From positions 102,472 to 166,471 of the forward strand of contig NZ_SSXX01000008.1 of NCBI RefSeq assembly GCF_009469615.1: a stretch of DNA of 64,000 nucleotides. The letters are read 5' to 3'. Of the stretch, positions 33,124 to 42,112 are shown in pieces. A program made the position numbers and the translations under genes. The DNA comes from Dechloromonas sp. H13. GTDB taxonomy: Bacteria; Pseudomonadota; Gammaproteobacteria; Burkholderiales; Rhodocyclaceae. Each line of letters opens with the position of its first letter. Positions within the stretch are counted from its first letter, which is position 1. Below the pieces are notes generated by a model. It saw only the letters and a list, made by a program, of their open reading frames with translations. It made no database searches and was not told the DNA's origin.

Positions 33124-34686
33124 CTATGGCGCGGGAAGGCAGCGCCGTGCGCTTTCGTGCGCCGCCGCGATCAGCGCGGCAAGCCGCGCCGGGGGCGGGG
33201 CGAGTTCCTCGGCGAAGATTTCGGCGACACGCCCGATAGCCGCCTCGGCCGCCCTCGCATCGAGGACCAGGGCGCGCGTGCGGCGCGCCAGCACGTCCTC
33301 GATCGTCCGCGCCGCTTCGTGGCGGATGGCGAAGCGGACCATCGCCTCGCTGTGGGGCAGCGCCGGGTGCAGGGGGATGTCGTGGCCGGGCAGGGCGGCC
33401 AGTTGCGGGGCGTCGGTGCCATAGACGTCGCCGGTCGGCCGGTCGGGGCAGCCGTGCAGCTTCAGCGTCGTGGTCGGGCAGGGAACGGCGGGCAGGCCGG
33501 CGAGGCGGGCGGCGCGGTCGACGACCTGTTCGGCCATCAGCCGGTAGGTCGTCCATTTGCCGCCGGTGACGGTGAGCAGGCCGCTGTCGCTGACCAGCAC
33601 CGCGTGCTCGCGCGGCAGGGCGGCGGTGTCGCGGGCGTCGGCGTGGTCCGGGTGGAGCAGCGGGCGCAGGCCGGCGAAGGCGCTGCGGATGTCGGCGCGG
33701 GTCGGCGGCCGGGTCAGCACGCCGGCGACGGTGCGCAGCAGGAAGTCGATCTCGGCGGCGAGCGGCTGCGGGTCGTCGAGGTCGTGCAGGTCAGGGCGCG
33801 GGGTGTCGGTCGTGCCGATCAGCACCTTGCCCTGCCAGGGAATGACGAACAGGACGCGGCCGTCGGCGGTTTGCGGAAGCAGCAGCGCCTGCCAGCCGGG
33901 CAGGAAGCCGGCATCGACGACGAGGTGGATGCCCTGGCTGTGGGTCAGCAGCGGCGGCGACTCCGGGTCGTCGAAGCGGCGCACGTCGTCGGCATGGACG
34001 CCGGTGGCGTTGATGACGACGCGGGCGGCGACCGCGAATTCCTCGCCGCTTTCCGCATCGCGCAGCGCGGCGCCGGTGACGCGCCCGTCGTTCGCCTTGA
34101 GCAGCCGGGTCGCCGGCAGGTAGTTGAGGCAGGTCGCGCCGCGGTCGCTCGCCGTGCGCATCAGCGCGATCGCCAGGCGGGCGTCGTCGAACTGGCCGTC
34201 CCAGTAGCGGATGCCGCCGCACAGGCCGTCGCTGCGCAGGCCGGGCAGGGCGGCGATGACGTCCCGGCGGTCCAGGCTGCGCGAGGCGGCCAGGTTGTGC
34301 GCGCCGGCCAGCAGGTCGTAGAGTTTGAGGCCGGCGCCGTAGTAGATGCGGTCGACGCGGCGCCAGGCGGGGATGACGAAGGCCAGCGGATGCACTAGGT
34401 GGGCCGCGTTCACCAGCAGGTGCGCGCGTTCGTGCAGGGCGTGGCGCACCAGGCCGAGTTCGCCCTGGCGCAGGTAGCGCACGCCGCCGTGGATCAGCTT
34501 GGTGCTGCGCGACGAGGTGCCGGCGGCGAAGTCGCGCGCTTCGACGAGCAGTGTGCGATAGCCGCGGGCGGCGGCGTCGACGGCAGTCCCGAGGCCGGTG
34601 GCGCCGCCGCCGATGACCAGCACGTCCCACGGGCGCGCCTCGCGCAGGGCGGCGAGACCGTCTTCCCGGCGGGCGGGACCGTCCAT
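33124..34686 (-). CDS. glpD: Aerobic glycerol-3-phosphate dehydrogenase
   Basis: A 520-residue FAD enzyme that oxidises glycerol-3-phosphate to dihydroxyacetone phosphate, passing electrons to quinone. The FAD motif is VLVIGGGATGLGTAVDAAAR; STKLIHGGVRYLRQGE and the later TVTGGKWTTYRLMAE are family landmarks. The start ATG shares one base with the glpK stop (TGATG), so the two are coupled. Nothing like glpF or glpR is adjacent. A 185-nt gap of no evident function separates it from the HD-GYP gene. Confidence 0.95.
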   Translation of the reverse strand: MDGPARREDGLAALREARPWDVLVIGGGATGLGTAVDAAARGYRTLLVEARDFAAGTSSRSTKLIHGGVRYLRQGELGLVRHALHERAHLLVNAAHLVHPLAFVIPAWRRVDRIYYGAGLKLYDLLAGAHNLAASRSLDRRDVIAALPGLRSDGLCGGIRYWDGQFDDARLAIALMRTASDRGATCLNYLPATRLLKANDGRVTGAALRDAESGEEFAVAARVVINATGVHADDVRRFDDPESPPLLTHSQGIHLVVDAGFLPGWQALLLPQTADGRVLFVIPWQGKVLIGTTDTPRPDLHDLDDPQPLAAEIDFLLRTVAGVLTRPPTRADIRSAFAGLRPLLHPDHADARDTAALPREHAVLVSDSGLLTVTGGKWTTYRLMAEQVVDRAARLAGLPAVPCPTTTLKLHGCPDRPTGDVYGTDAPQLAALPGHDIPLHPALPHSEAMVRFAIRHEAARTIEDVLARRTRALVLDARAAEAAIGRVAEIFAEELAPPPARLAALIAAAHESARRCLPAP

Positions 34687-36194
34687 CAGCCGCCTTGGGC
34701 CCAGTTGAGGGTGCGTTCGACGGCGCGCTGCCAGTCGGCGAAGAGCGCCGCCCGGCGGTCGCCGGACATCGCCGGTTCGAAGCGGCGTTCGGCGCGCCAC
34801 AGGGCGGCCAGTTCTGCCTCGTCCTGCCAGTAGCCGACCGCCAGGCCGGCCAGATAGGCGGCGCCGAGGGCGGTGGTCTCGGTGACCTGCGGCCGCACCA
34901 CCGGGACGCCGAGCAGGTCGGCCTGGAACTGCATCAGCAGGTCGTTCCTGGCGGCGCCGCCGTCGACGCGCACTTCGCTCAGGCGCCGCCCGGCGTCCTT
35001 CTCCATCGCCAGGAGCACCTCGGCGCTCTGGAAGGCGATGGCCTCGAGCGCGGCGCGCGCGACGTGGGCGCGGGTCGTGCCACGCGTCATGCCGAACAGG
35101 GCGCCGCGGGCGAACGGGTCCCAGTAGGGCGCGCCGAGGCCGGTGTGCGCCGGTACCAGATAGACGCCGCCGTTGTCGGGCACGCTGGCGGCGAGCGCCT
35201 CGACCTCGCCGGCGCTGGCGATCAGCCCGAGGCCGTCGCGCAGCCATTGCACGGTGGCGCCACCCATGAAGACGCTGCCTTCGAGCAGGTAGCTGGCGCG
35301 GCCGCCGAGCTGCCAGCCGACCGTGGCGAGCAACTGGTGGCGCGAGGCCATCGGTTCGTCGCCGGTGTTCATCAACAGGAAGCAGCCGGTGCCGTAGGTG
35401 TTCTTGGCCATGCCGCGCGCCAGGCAGGCCTGCCCGAAGGTCGCCGCCTGCTGGTCGCCGATCAGGCTGCACAGCGGAATCGGCGCGCCCAGCCAGGCGG
35501 GGTCGAGGGTCGCGCTGTGTTCGCTACTGTCGACGACCGTCGGCAGCAGCGCCGGCGGAATGTCGAGGAGGCCGAGCAGTTCGTCGTCCCAGCAGCGGCG
35601 GTGGATGTCGAAAAGCAGGGTGCGCGAGGCGTTCGACGGGTCGGTGACGTGCCGGCGGCCGCCCGAGAGTTTCCACGCCAGCCAGCTGTCGATGGTGCCG
35701 CAGGCGAGTTCGCCGCGCTCGGCGCGGGCACGGGCGCCGGGCACGTGGTCGAGCAGCCACTTCAGCTTGGTGCCGGAGAAATAGGCGTCGACGACGAGGC
35801 CGGTGCGCGCGCGGAACAGTTCGGCATGGCCGGCCGCCCGCAGTTCGTCGCAGATGCCGGCGGTGCGCCGGTCCTGCCAGACGATGGCGCGGTGCACCGG
35901 TTCGCCGCTGGTGCGGTCCCACAGGACGGTCGTTTCGCGCTGGTTGGTGATGCCGGCGGCGGCTACCTGCGTCGCCGCGATGCCGTTGTCGCGCAGCACG
36001 GCCTGCGCCACGGCGAGCTGCGCCTGCCAGATTTCCCCGGCGTCGTGCTCGACCCAGCCGGGCCGCGGGTAATGCTGGGTGATTTCGCGCTGCGCGACGC
36101 CGTGGATATTGCCGTGCCGGTCGAACAGGATGGCGCGGGCGCTGGTGGTGCCCTGGTCGAGCGCGAGGATGAACTGGTCGGGACAGGCTGGCAT
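34686..36194 (-). CDS. glpK: Glycerol kinase
   Basis: A 502-residue FGGY-family kinase that phosphorylates glycerol to glycerol-3-phosphate. It shows [16 protein letters not shown] at the N-terminus, [13 protein letters not shown], the [10 protein letters not shown] motif and the GLAVGYW ending. It feeds glpD, which follows directly. ATG 36194; no carbon-source operator is evident upstream, where the 215-nt gap to ccdA holds a dispersed repeat and the ccd promoter. Confidence 0.97.
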   Translation of the reverse strand: MPACPDQFILALDQGTTSARAILFDRHGNIHGVAQREITQHYPRPGWVEHDAGEIWQAQLAVAQAVLRDNGIAATQVAAAGITNQRETTVLWDRTSGEPVHRAIVWQDRRTAGICDELRAAGHAELFRARTGLVVDAYFSGTKLKWLLDHVPGARARAERGELACGTIDSWLAWKLSGGRRHVTDPSNASRTLLFDIHRRCWDDELLGLLDIPPALLPTVVDSSEHSATLDPAWLGAPIPLCSLIGDQQAATFGQACLARGMAKNTYGTGCFLLMNTGDEPMASRHQLLATVGWQLGGRASYLLEGSVFMGGATVQWLRDGLGLIASAGEVEALAASVPDNGGVYLVPAHTGLGAPYWDPFARGALFGMTRGTTRAHVARAALEAIAFQSAEVLLAMEKDAGRRLSEVRVDGGAARNDLLMQFQADLLGVPVVRPQVTETTALGAAYLAGLAVGYWQDEAELAALWRAERRFEPAMSGDRRAALFADWQRAVERTLNWAQGG

Positions 36195-36275
36195 GATGCT
36201 CTCCGGCAGGCGGTTTCGCGCCAGTATAGCCGGCTAGCCGGCGGTGCCGGCGGGCGAAAATCGGGCCCAATCGGC

Positions 36276-36289
36276 GGTCGACCGCAGCA
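36276..36289 (+). repeat. Dispersed palindromic repeat, intergenic copy 3
   Basis: GGTCGACCGCAGCA, preceded by GC to make the 12-bp palindrome GCGGTCGACCGC. It lies in the divergent gap between glpK and ccdA. Confidence 0.75.
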
Positions 36290-36352
36290 ATGCGGATTCG
36301 GCCCGGAGATTTTCGGTCACTGGCAATGGAACATGAGTTTTGTGAATACATG

Positions 36353-36381
36353 TTGCAATTCATGCGCATGAATGCCAATAT
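36353..36381 (+). promoter_or_regulatory. ccdAB promoter with palindromic operator
   Basis: -35 TTGCAA (36353-36358), 17-bp spacer, -10 CAATAT (36376-36381). A perfect 16-bp palindrome ATTCATGCGCATGAAT (36358-36373) fills the spacer, the expected place for a CcdA-CcdB autorepression site. The palindrome is seen; its role is inferred. Confidence 0.65.
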
Positions 36382-36409
36382 TTTCCTGTCGATTTAACAG
36401 TGCCTATCC

Positions 36410-36661
36410 ATGTCGAATAATCCATTGCCAGCATCGAACAGCGCCCGCAAGGCGACCAATGTTTCATTGGACGAAGCCTTGCTGGCCGAGGCGAAATTGC
36501 TGCGCATCAATGTCTCCCAAGCTGCCGAGGCAGGCCTGGCGCAAGCCGTCGCCGCGCGGCGGGCGGAACTCTGGCTGGCCGAAAATCGCGAAGCGCTGGA
36601 AAGCTCCAACGCCTATGTCGAGCAGAACGGTCTTCCGCTGGTCGCTTACCGGAGCTTCTAA
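36410..36661 (+). CDS. ccdA: CcdA-type antitoxin
   Basis: An 83-residue protein. The N-terminal ribbon-helix-helix (RKATNVSLDEALLAEAKLLR, then INVSQAAEAGL) binds DNA, and the C-terminal tail ending ENREALESSNAYVEQNGLPL wraps the toxin, as in F-plasmid CcdA. The stop TAA shares a base with the ccdB start, the usual antitoxin-first coupled order. Here it sits in a chromosomal setting next to glpK and rlmA. Confidence 0.92.
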   Translation: MSNNPLPASNSARKATNVSLDEALLAEAKLLRINVSQAAEAGLAQAVAARRAELWLAENREALESSNAYVEQNGLPLVAYRSF

Positions 36662-36960
36662 TGCCGCGCTTCGCCGTCTATCGGAATCCGGAAGGTGTCG
36701 GCTACCTGCTGGATATTCAGGCCGACCTGCTCAGCCACCTGAATACGCGCGTCGTCGTTCCGCTGTTGCCGCTCGCTGTCGCGCCCAAGCCGGCCAGCAC
36801 GCTCAATCCGGTCTTCGAGATCGAAGGTGCCAGCGTCTGCATGGTGACGCAATTCATGGCGGCTGTGCCGGCACAGATGCTCAAGAGCCCGATGTTCAGC
36901 CTGGAGAGTAGGCGCAACGACATTACGGCGGCCATCGACTTGTTGTTTCAGGGGTTTTGA
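36661..36960 (+). CDS. ccdB: CcdB-type gyrase toxin
   Basis: A 99-residue CcdB family protein (MPRFAVYRNPEGVGYLLDIQ; RVVVPLLPL; MVTQFMAAVPAQ; ending AIDLLFQGF). CcdB poisons the GyrA subunit of DNA gyrase. The residues near the C-terminus known to matter in F-plasmid CcdB (Trp99, Gly100, Ile101) are here a Phe-Gln-Gly-Phe ending, so activity against gyrase is likely but not certain. Co-translated with ccdA. Confidence 0.92.
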   Translation: MPRFAVYRNPEGVGYLLDIQADLLSHLNTRVVVPLLPLAVAPKPASTLNPVFEIEGASVCMVTQFMAAVPAQMLKSPMFSLESRRNDITAAIDLLFQGF

Positions 36961-37041
36961 GCGAATGACGGCTTGGGTTGCGGTCGACAGCGAAAAGCTG
37001 GCCGATTTCGAACGAAAGAGATTGGCGGCTCGTCTGGAACA

Positions 37042-37899
37042 ATGCCGCTGAACATCCTCCCCTTCCAGGCGCTGGCCTGCCCGCTGGACGGCGCGCCGCT
37101 GCACCGTCACGGTGCGGCCTGGCGCTGCGCTGCCGGCCACAGTTTCGATGTCGCCGGTCCCGGCTATGTCCATCTGCTGCCCGTCCAGAACAAGCGTTCG
37201 CGCGATCCGGGCGACAGCAGGGAGATGGTCGCGGCGCGCCGGCGCTTCCTCAACGCCGGCCATTACCAGCCGATCGCCGCCGCGGTCGCCCGCGCCGCGC
37301 TGGCCGAACTGCCGGCCACTGGCGTCGTCAGCTGTCTCGATGCCGGCAGCGGCGAGGGCTACTACCTTCGCCAGTTGGCCGCGACGCCGGGGAACGGCCG
37401 GACGCTGGCGCTGCTCGGGCTCGACATCTCCAAGTGGGCGGTCCAGGCGGCGGCGAAGCAGGATGGCCGGCCGGGCTGGGTCGTCGGCAGCAACGCCAAC
37501 CTGCCGGTGCTGCCGGGCACGCTCGACCGCGTGCTGTGCCTGTTCGGCTTTCCGGTCTATGGCGAGTTCGCCCGCGTGCTGAAGGCGGACGGCCAGTTGC
37601 TGCAGGTCGATGCCGGGCCGGACCACCTGCGGGAACTGCGCGCCATCATCTATCCGCGGCCGAAGCCCGAGCGCACCGGCGAGGCGCCGGCGCCGCCGGG
37701 CTTCACCCGCCTGGCCGAAGAAAGCGTCCGCTATTCCCTGCATCTCGACGGCCCGGAGCCGATCGCCGACCTGCTGGCGATGACGCCGCATCTCTATCGC
37801 GCCAGTGCCGAAGGGCGCGCCCGGGCGGCGGCGCTGACGGCGCTGTCGCTTACCGTCGATGTGCGCCTGGTGCGGCTGGGGCGGGATCCCGCGCGCTGA
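37042..37899 (+). CDS. rlmA: 23S rRNA guanine methyltransferase, RlmA-like
   Basis: A 285-residue SAM methyltransferase of the RlmA family, which modifies G745/G748 in helix 35 of 23S rRNA. An N-terminal zinc-site region (CPLDGAPLHRHGAAWRCAAG, then HSFDVAGPGYVHLLPVQ) and the Rossmann motif CLDAGSGEGYYL are clear. One of the four usual zinc ligands (second Cys) is Asp16 here; Cys13, Cys29 and His33 remain. ATG 37042 fits the family start. The upstream 80 nt after ccdB carry a partial GCGGTCGAC repeat word. Confidence 0.88.
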   Translation: MPLNILPFQALACPLDGAPLHRHGAAWRCAAGHSFDVAGPGYVHLLPVQNKRSRDPGDSREMVAARRRFLNAGHYQPIAAAVARAALAELPATGVVSCLDAGSGEGYYLRQLAATPGNGRTLALLGLDISKWAVQAAAKQDGRPGWVVGSNANLPVLPGTLDRVLCLFGFPVYGEFARVLKADGQLLQVDAGPDHLRELRAIIYPRPKPERTGEAPAPPGFTRLAEESVRYSLHLDGPEPIADLLAMTPHLYRASAEGRARAAALTALSLTVDVRLVRLGRDPAR

Positions 37900-37942
37900 G
37901 CGCATTCGGCCTGCCCGGCGCCGGCGCCCCCGCGGCCTCGGG

Positions 37943-37948
37943 TATAAT
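37943..37948 (+). promoter_or_regulatory. Probable -10 element of purL
   Basis: A perfect TATAAT preceded by GGG, 36 nt before the purL start. No good -35 lies 17 nt upstream (GCCGGC-rich), so the promoter may need an activator or be an extended -10 type. No PurR-like box was seen. Confidence 0.45.
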
Positions 37949-37983
37949 GCCGGCCTCTCCGCCTAACCCGAAATTCCCTCCCC

Positions 37984-40900
37984 ATGGCCGACATTCTTTG
38001 CCTCAAGGGCGACGCCGCCTTTTCCGCCTTTCGCCTGCAACGCCTGCTTGCCCGCCTGACCACGGCCGTGGCCGACATCGAGGCGGTGACCGCCGACTAT
38101 TGGCACGTCGTCGCGCAGAAGCGGGCGCTGTCCGCCGACGAGCGTGCCAAGCTGGCGAAGCTGCTGGAAGAAGTGCCGGCCGGCGCGGACAAGGGCGAGC
38201 TGTTCCTGGTCGCGCCGCGCATCGGCACCATTTCGCCGTGGTCGTCGAAGGCCACCGACATTGCCTTCAACTGCGACCTGGAGCCGGCGATCGAGCGCAT
38301 CGAGCGTGTCGTCGCCTTCCATGTGGTCTTGAAGCAAAACCGGGCGTTGATCGCAGAAGAGCGCAAAACCGTCGCCGGCCTGCTGCACGACCGCATGACC
38401 GAATCGGTGCTGCCCGGTTTCGATGCCGCCGGCGAACTGTTCCGCCATTTCGCGCCGAAGCCGCTGGCTACGGTCGACGTGCTGCAAGGGGGCAAAACCG
38501 CGCTGGTCGAGGCCAATGCTTCGCTCGGCCTGGCGCTGTCCGACGACGAAATCGACTACCTGCTCGACATCTTCACCAAGGCCGGCCGCAACCCGACCGA
38601 CGTCGAACTGATGATGTTCGCCCAGGCCAATTCCGAGCACTGCCGGCACAAGATTTTCAACGCCTCGTGGGTCATCGACGGTGAAGCCAAGGACAAGACG
38701 CTGTTCGGCATGATCCGGGAAACGCACCAGGCCAACCCGCAAGGCACGGTGATGGCCTACGCCGATAATGCCTCGATCATCGAGGGGGCGACCATCCAGC
38801 GCTTCTACCCGGACGCCAACCGCGGCTACAGCTACAAGGAAGAGCTGACCCACATCCTGACCAAGGTCGAGACGCACAACCACCCGACGGCGATTTCGCC
38901 CTTCCCGGGTGCGTCGACCGGCAGCGGCGGCGAAATCCGCGACGAAGGCGCCACCGGCAAGGGCTCCAAGCCGAAGGCCGGCCTGTGCGGCTTCTCGGTC
39001 TCCAACCTCAACCTGCCGGATGCGGCGCAGCCCTGGGAAAAGGCCTACGGCCGCCCGTCGCGCATCGCATCGGCCCTCGACATCATGCTCGAAGGCCCGA
39101 TCGGTGCCGCCGCCTTCAACAACGAATTCGGCCGCCCGAACCTGACCGGCTATTTCCGCACCTACGAACAGGACGTCGCCGGCACGGTGCGCGGCTACCA
39201 CAAGCCGATCATGATCGCCGGCGGCCTCGGTTCCATCCAGGCTGAGCAGTCGTTCAAGGAAGAAACCTTCCCGGTCGGCACGCTGTTCGTGCAACTGGGC
39301 GGCCCCGGGATGCTGATCGGCCTCGGCGGCGGTGCCGCCTCGTCGATGACGGCCGGCGTCAATGCCGAAGACCTCGATTTCGCCTCCGTCCAGCGCGGCA
39401 ACCCGGAAATCCAGCGGCGTGCCCAGGAAGTCATCGACCGCTGCTGGCAGATGGGCAAGGACAATCCGATCCTCTCCGTGCACGACGTCGGTGCCGGCGG
39501 CGTCTCCAACGCCCTGCCGGAACTGGCCCACTCGGGCGGCGTTGGCGCCAAGTTCGACCTGCGCAAGGTGCCGACCCTGGAGCCGGGCATGTCGCCGGCC
39601 GAGATCTGGTCGAACGAATCGCAGGAGCGCTATGTGCTGGCCATCCCGCCGAACCGCATTGGCGAGTTCCAGGAGATGTGCGAGCGCGAGCGCTGCCCCT
39701 TTGCCGTGGTCGGCGAAGCGACCGGTGATGGCCACCTGACGGTGACCGACGACCATTTCGGCGTCAATCCGGTCGACATGGAAATGGAAGCGCTGCTCGG
39801 CAAGCCGCCGCGCATGACGCGCGACGTGACCAGCCAGTCGTCCACGTTCGTGCCGTTTGATTCGGTTTCCATCGAACTCAAGGACGCCGCCTACCGCCTG
39901 ATGCGTCTGCCGACCATCGCCGACAAGACCTTCCTGATCTCAATCGGCGATCGCTCGGTCGGCGGCATGACCGCCCGCGACCAGATGGTCGGCCCGTGGC
40001 AGGTGCCGGTGGCCGACGTCGCCGTCACCACGATGGGCTACCAGGGTTATCTCGGCGAAGCCTTCGCCATGGGCGAGCGTACGCCGCTTGCCGTGCTTGA
40101 CGCGCCGGCTTCGGGCCGCATGGCGATCGGCGAGGCGCTGACCAACCTGGCCGCCGCCGACATCGGCGAGCTCGGCAAGGTCAAGCTGTCGGCCAACTGG
40201 ATGGCGCCCTGCGGCGTGCCGGGCGAGGATGCCCGCCTTTTCGACACCGTCGAGGCGGTGTCCGACCTGTGCAAAGCGATTGGCGTGTCGATCCCGGTCG
40301 GCAAGGATTCGCTGTCGATGCGCACCGCCTGGGAAGAGCAGGGCGAGAAGAAGCAGGTGGTGTCGCCACTGTCGCTGATCGTCACTTCCTTTGCCGCCGT
40401 CGACGACGTGCGCAAGACCAAGACCCCGCAACTGGCCGTCGATCAGGGCGAAACCGAACTGCTGCTGCTCGACCTCGGCCACAATCGTCTCGGCGGCTCG
40501 GCCCTGGCCCAGGTCTATAACGCGACCGGCAGCGATGCGCCGGACGTCGATGATCCGGCCAAGCTGAAGGGCCTGTTCGACGCCGTCCAGAAGCTGAACC
40601 GCGACGGCCTGCTGCTCGCCTATCATGACCGTTCCGACGGCGGCCTGTTCGTCGCTGCCTGCGAAATGGCCTTCGCCAGCCGGCGCGGCGTGTCGCTCGA
40701 CCTCGACGGCCTGTGCTTCGATGCCGCCGCGCTCGATGTCGATGGCGCCGAGAAGCGTCCGGACCTGATGGCCGGACGCGATTTCGAAAACATCGTCCGC
40801 GCCCTGTTCAACGAGGAACTGGGCGCCCTGATCCAGATCCGCCGCGCCGACCGCGAGAAGGTCACGCCGATCCTGCGCGCCAGCGGCGTGCCGTATCACT

Positions 40901-41916
40901 TCGTCGGCACCATGAACGAGTGGGACGAAATCCGCGTCACCCGCAACGCCAAGCGCGTGCTGCGTGAAAAGCGCGTCGACCTGCAGCGCGCCTGGTCCGA
41001 GACCAGCTACCAGATGCAGGCGATGCGCGACAACCCGAGCTGCGCGCAGCAGGAATTCGACCGCATCCTCGACACGACCGACCCCGGCCTGACGCCGAAG
41101 GTGACCTTCGATCCACAGGACGATTTCACCAAGGTCTACCAAGATCTCAGCGGCCGGCCACGCGTCGCCATCCTGCGCGAGCAGGGCGTCAACAGCCATT
41201 ACGAAATGGCTGCCGCCTTCGACCGAGCAGGCTTTGCTGCGGTCGACGTCCATATGAGCGACATTCTCGCCGGCCGCGTCACACTGAAGGATTTCAAGGG
41301 CCTCGTCGCCTGTGGCGGCTTCTCCTACGGCGACGTCCTTGGTGCCGGCCAGGGCTGGGCCAAGACCATCCTGATGCACGACGGCTGCCGCGACGAGTTC
41401 GCTGCCTTCTTCAACCGCCCGGACACCTTCGCGCTGGGCGTCTGCAACGGCTGCCAGATGATGAGCGCGCTGAAGTCCATCATCCCCGGCGCCGAACACT
41501 GGCCGGCCTTCCGCCGCAATAAGGTCGAGCAGTTCGAGGCGCGTTTCGTGATGACTGAAATCCTCGATTCGCCGTCGATCTTCTTCGCCGGCATGGAGGG
41601 CTCGCAAGTGCCCATCGTCGTCTCGCATGGCGAAGGCCGCGCTGTGTTCGCCAATGCCGACGACCAGGCAAAGTGCCTGTCGGCCGTCCGCTACGTCGAC
41701 AACAAGGGCGAGCCGACCGAGGTTTATCCCTATAACCCGAACGGTTCGCCGGGCGGCTTGACGGCGGTGACAACCGCCGACGGCCGCTTCACGATCATGA
41801 TGCCGCACCCCGAGCGCGTCTTCCGCACCGTGCAGATGTCCTGGCACCCGGAGAGCTGGGGCGAGGATTCGCCGTGGATGCGCATGTTCCGTAACGCGCG
41901 GCGCTGGGTGGGTTGA
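37984..41916 (+). CDS. purL: Phosphoribosylformylglycinamidine synthase
   Basis: A 1310-residue, large-type PurL, catalysing the fourth step of purine synthesis (FGAR to FGAM with glutamine and ATP). The N-terminal domain, two AIRS-like halves ([20 protein letters not shown] near residue 295) and a C-terminal class I amidotransferase domain are all present; the nucleophilic Cys is in [10 protein letters not shown] and the His/Glu pair in MPHPERVF. Length is typical of gammaproteobacterial and betaproteobacterial PurL. ATG 37984. Single-gene unit. Confidence 0.98.
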   Translation: MADILCLKGDAAFSAFRLQRLLARLTTAVADIEAVTADYWHVVAQKRALSADERAKLAKLLEEVPAGADKGELFLVAPRIGTISPWSSKATDIAFNCDLEPAIERIERVVAFHVVLKQNRALIAEERKTVAGLLHDRMTESVLPGFDAAGELFRHFAPKPLATVDVLQGGKTALVEANASLGLALSDDEIDYLLDIFTKAGRNPTDVELMMFAQANSEHCRHKIFNASWVIDGEAKDKTLFGMIRETHQANPQGTVMAYADNASIIEGATIQRFYPDANRGYSYKEELTHILTKVETHNHPTAISPFPGASTGSGGEIRDEGATGKGSKPKAGLCGFSVSNLNLPDAAQPWEKAYGRPSRIASALDIMLEGPIGAAAFNNEFGRPNLTGYFRTYEQDVAGTVRGYHKPIMIAGGLGSIQAEQSFKEETFPVGTLFVQLGGPGMLIGLGGGAASSMTAGVNAEDLDFASVQRGNPEIQRRAQEVIDRCWQMGKDNPILSVHDVGAGGVSNALPELAHSGGVGAKFDLRKVPTLEPGMSPAEIWSNESQERYVLAIPPNRIGEFQEMCERERCPFAVVGEATGDGHLTVTDDHFGVNPVDMEMEALLGKPPRMTRDVTSQSSTFVPFDSVSIELKDAAYRLMRLPTIADKTFLISIGDRSVGGMTARDQMVGPWQVPVADVAVTTMGYQGYLGEAFAMGERTPLAVLDAPASGRMAIGEALTNLAAADIGELGKVKLSANWMAPCGVPGEDARLFDTVEAVSDLCKAIGVSIPVGKDSLSMRTAWEEQGEKKQVVSPLSLIVTSFAAVDDVRKTKTPQLAVDQGETELLLLDLGHNRLGGSALAQVYNATGSDAPDVDDPAKLKGLFDAVQKLNRDGLLLAYHDRSDGGLFVAACEMAFASRRGVSLDLDGLCFDAAALDVDGAEKRPDLMAGRDFENIVRALFNEELGALIQIRRADREKVTPILRASGVPYHFVGTMNEWDEIRVTRNAKRVLREKRVDLQRAWSETSYQMQAMRDNPSCAQQEFDRILDTTDPGLTPKVTFDPQDDFTKVYQDLSGRPRVAILREQGVNSHYEMAAAFDRAGFAAVDVHMSDILAGRVTLKDFKGLVACGGFSYGDVLGAGQGWAKTILMHDGCRDEFAAFFNRPDTFALGVCNGCQMMSALKSIIPGAEHWPAFRRNKVEQFEARFVMTEILDSPSIFFAGMEGSQVPIVVSHGEGRAVFANADDQAKCLSAVRYVDNKGEPTEVYPYNPNGSPGGLTAVTTADGRFTIMMPHPERVFRTVQMSWHPESWGEDSPWMRMFRNARRWVG

Positions 41917-41938
41917 TCGGCCTGAAACCGTTTGCATA

Positions 41939-41959
41939 ACCCGGCGGGAACTTCCGGGT
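41939..41959 (+). terminator. Hairpin after purL
   Basis: ACCCGG, 9-nt loop, CCGGGT, 23 nt after the purL stop. No T tract, so only a weak candidate. The rest of the 196-nt gap to the TIR gene contains a GCCGGC-rich run and no recognised element. Confidence 0.3.
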
Positions 41960-42112
41960 CGCATTGTCGTCCTCTGTACAGGTTCGCCGGCGCCGGCGCC
42001 GGCGCTGGCGTGGGTTGCGGCGCGCCGGGCGATGACGCATGATGGCAAAAGGCGCCACCGCTGCGGCCTGTAGCGAATATCGGCGGCCCGGGATGAAAGG
42101 GGGCAGTCTGGC

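Noticed and set aside
41990..42020. GCCGGC-rich run after purL as a functional repeat
   Set aside because: Short and compositionally simple in a GC-rich genome; no conserved spacing.
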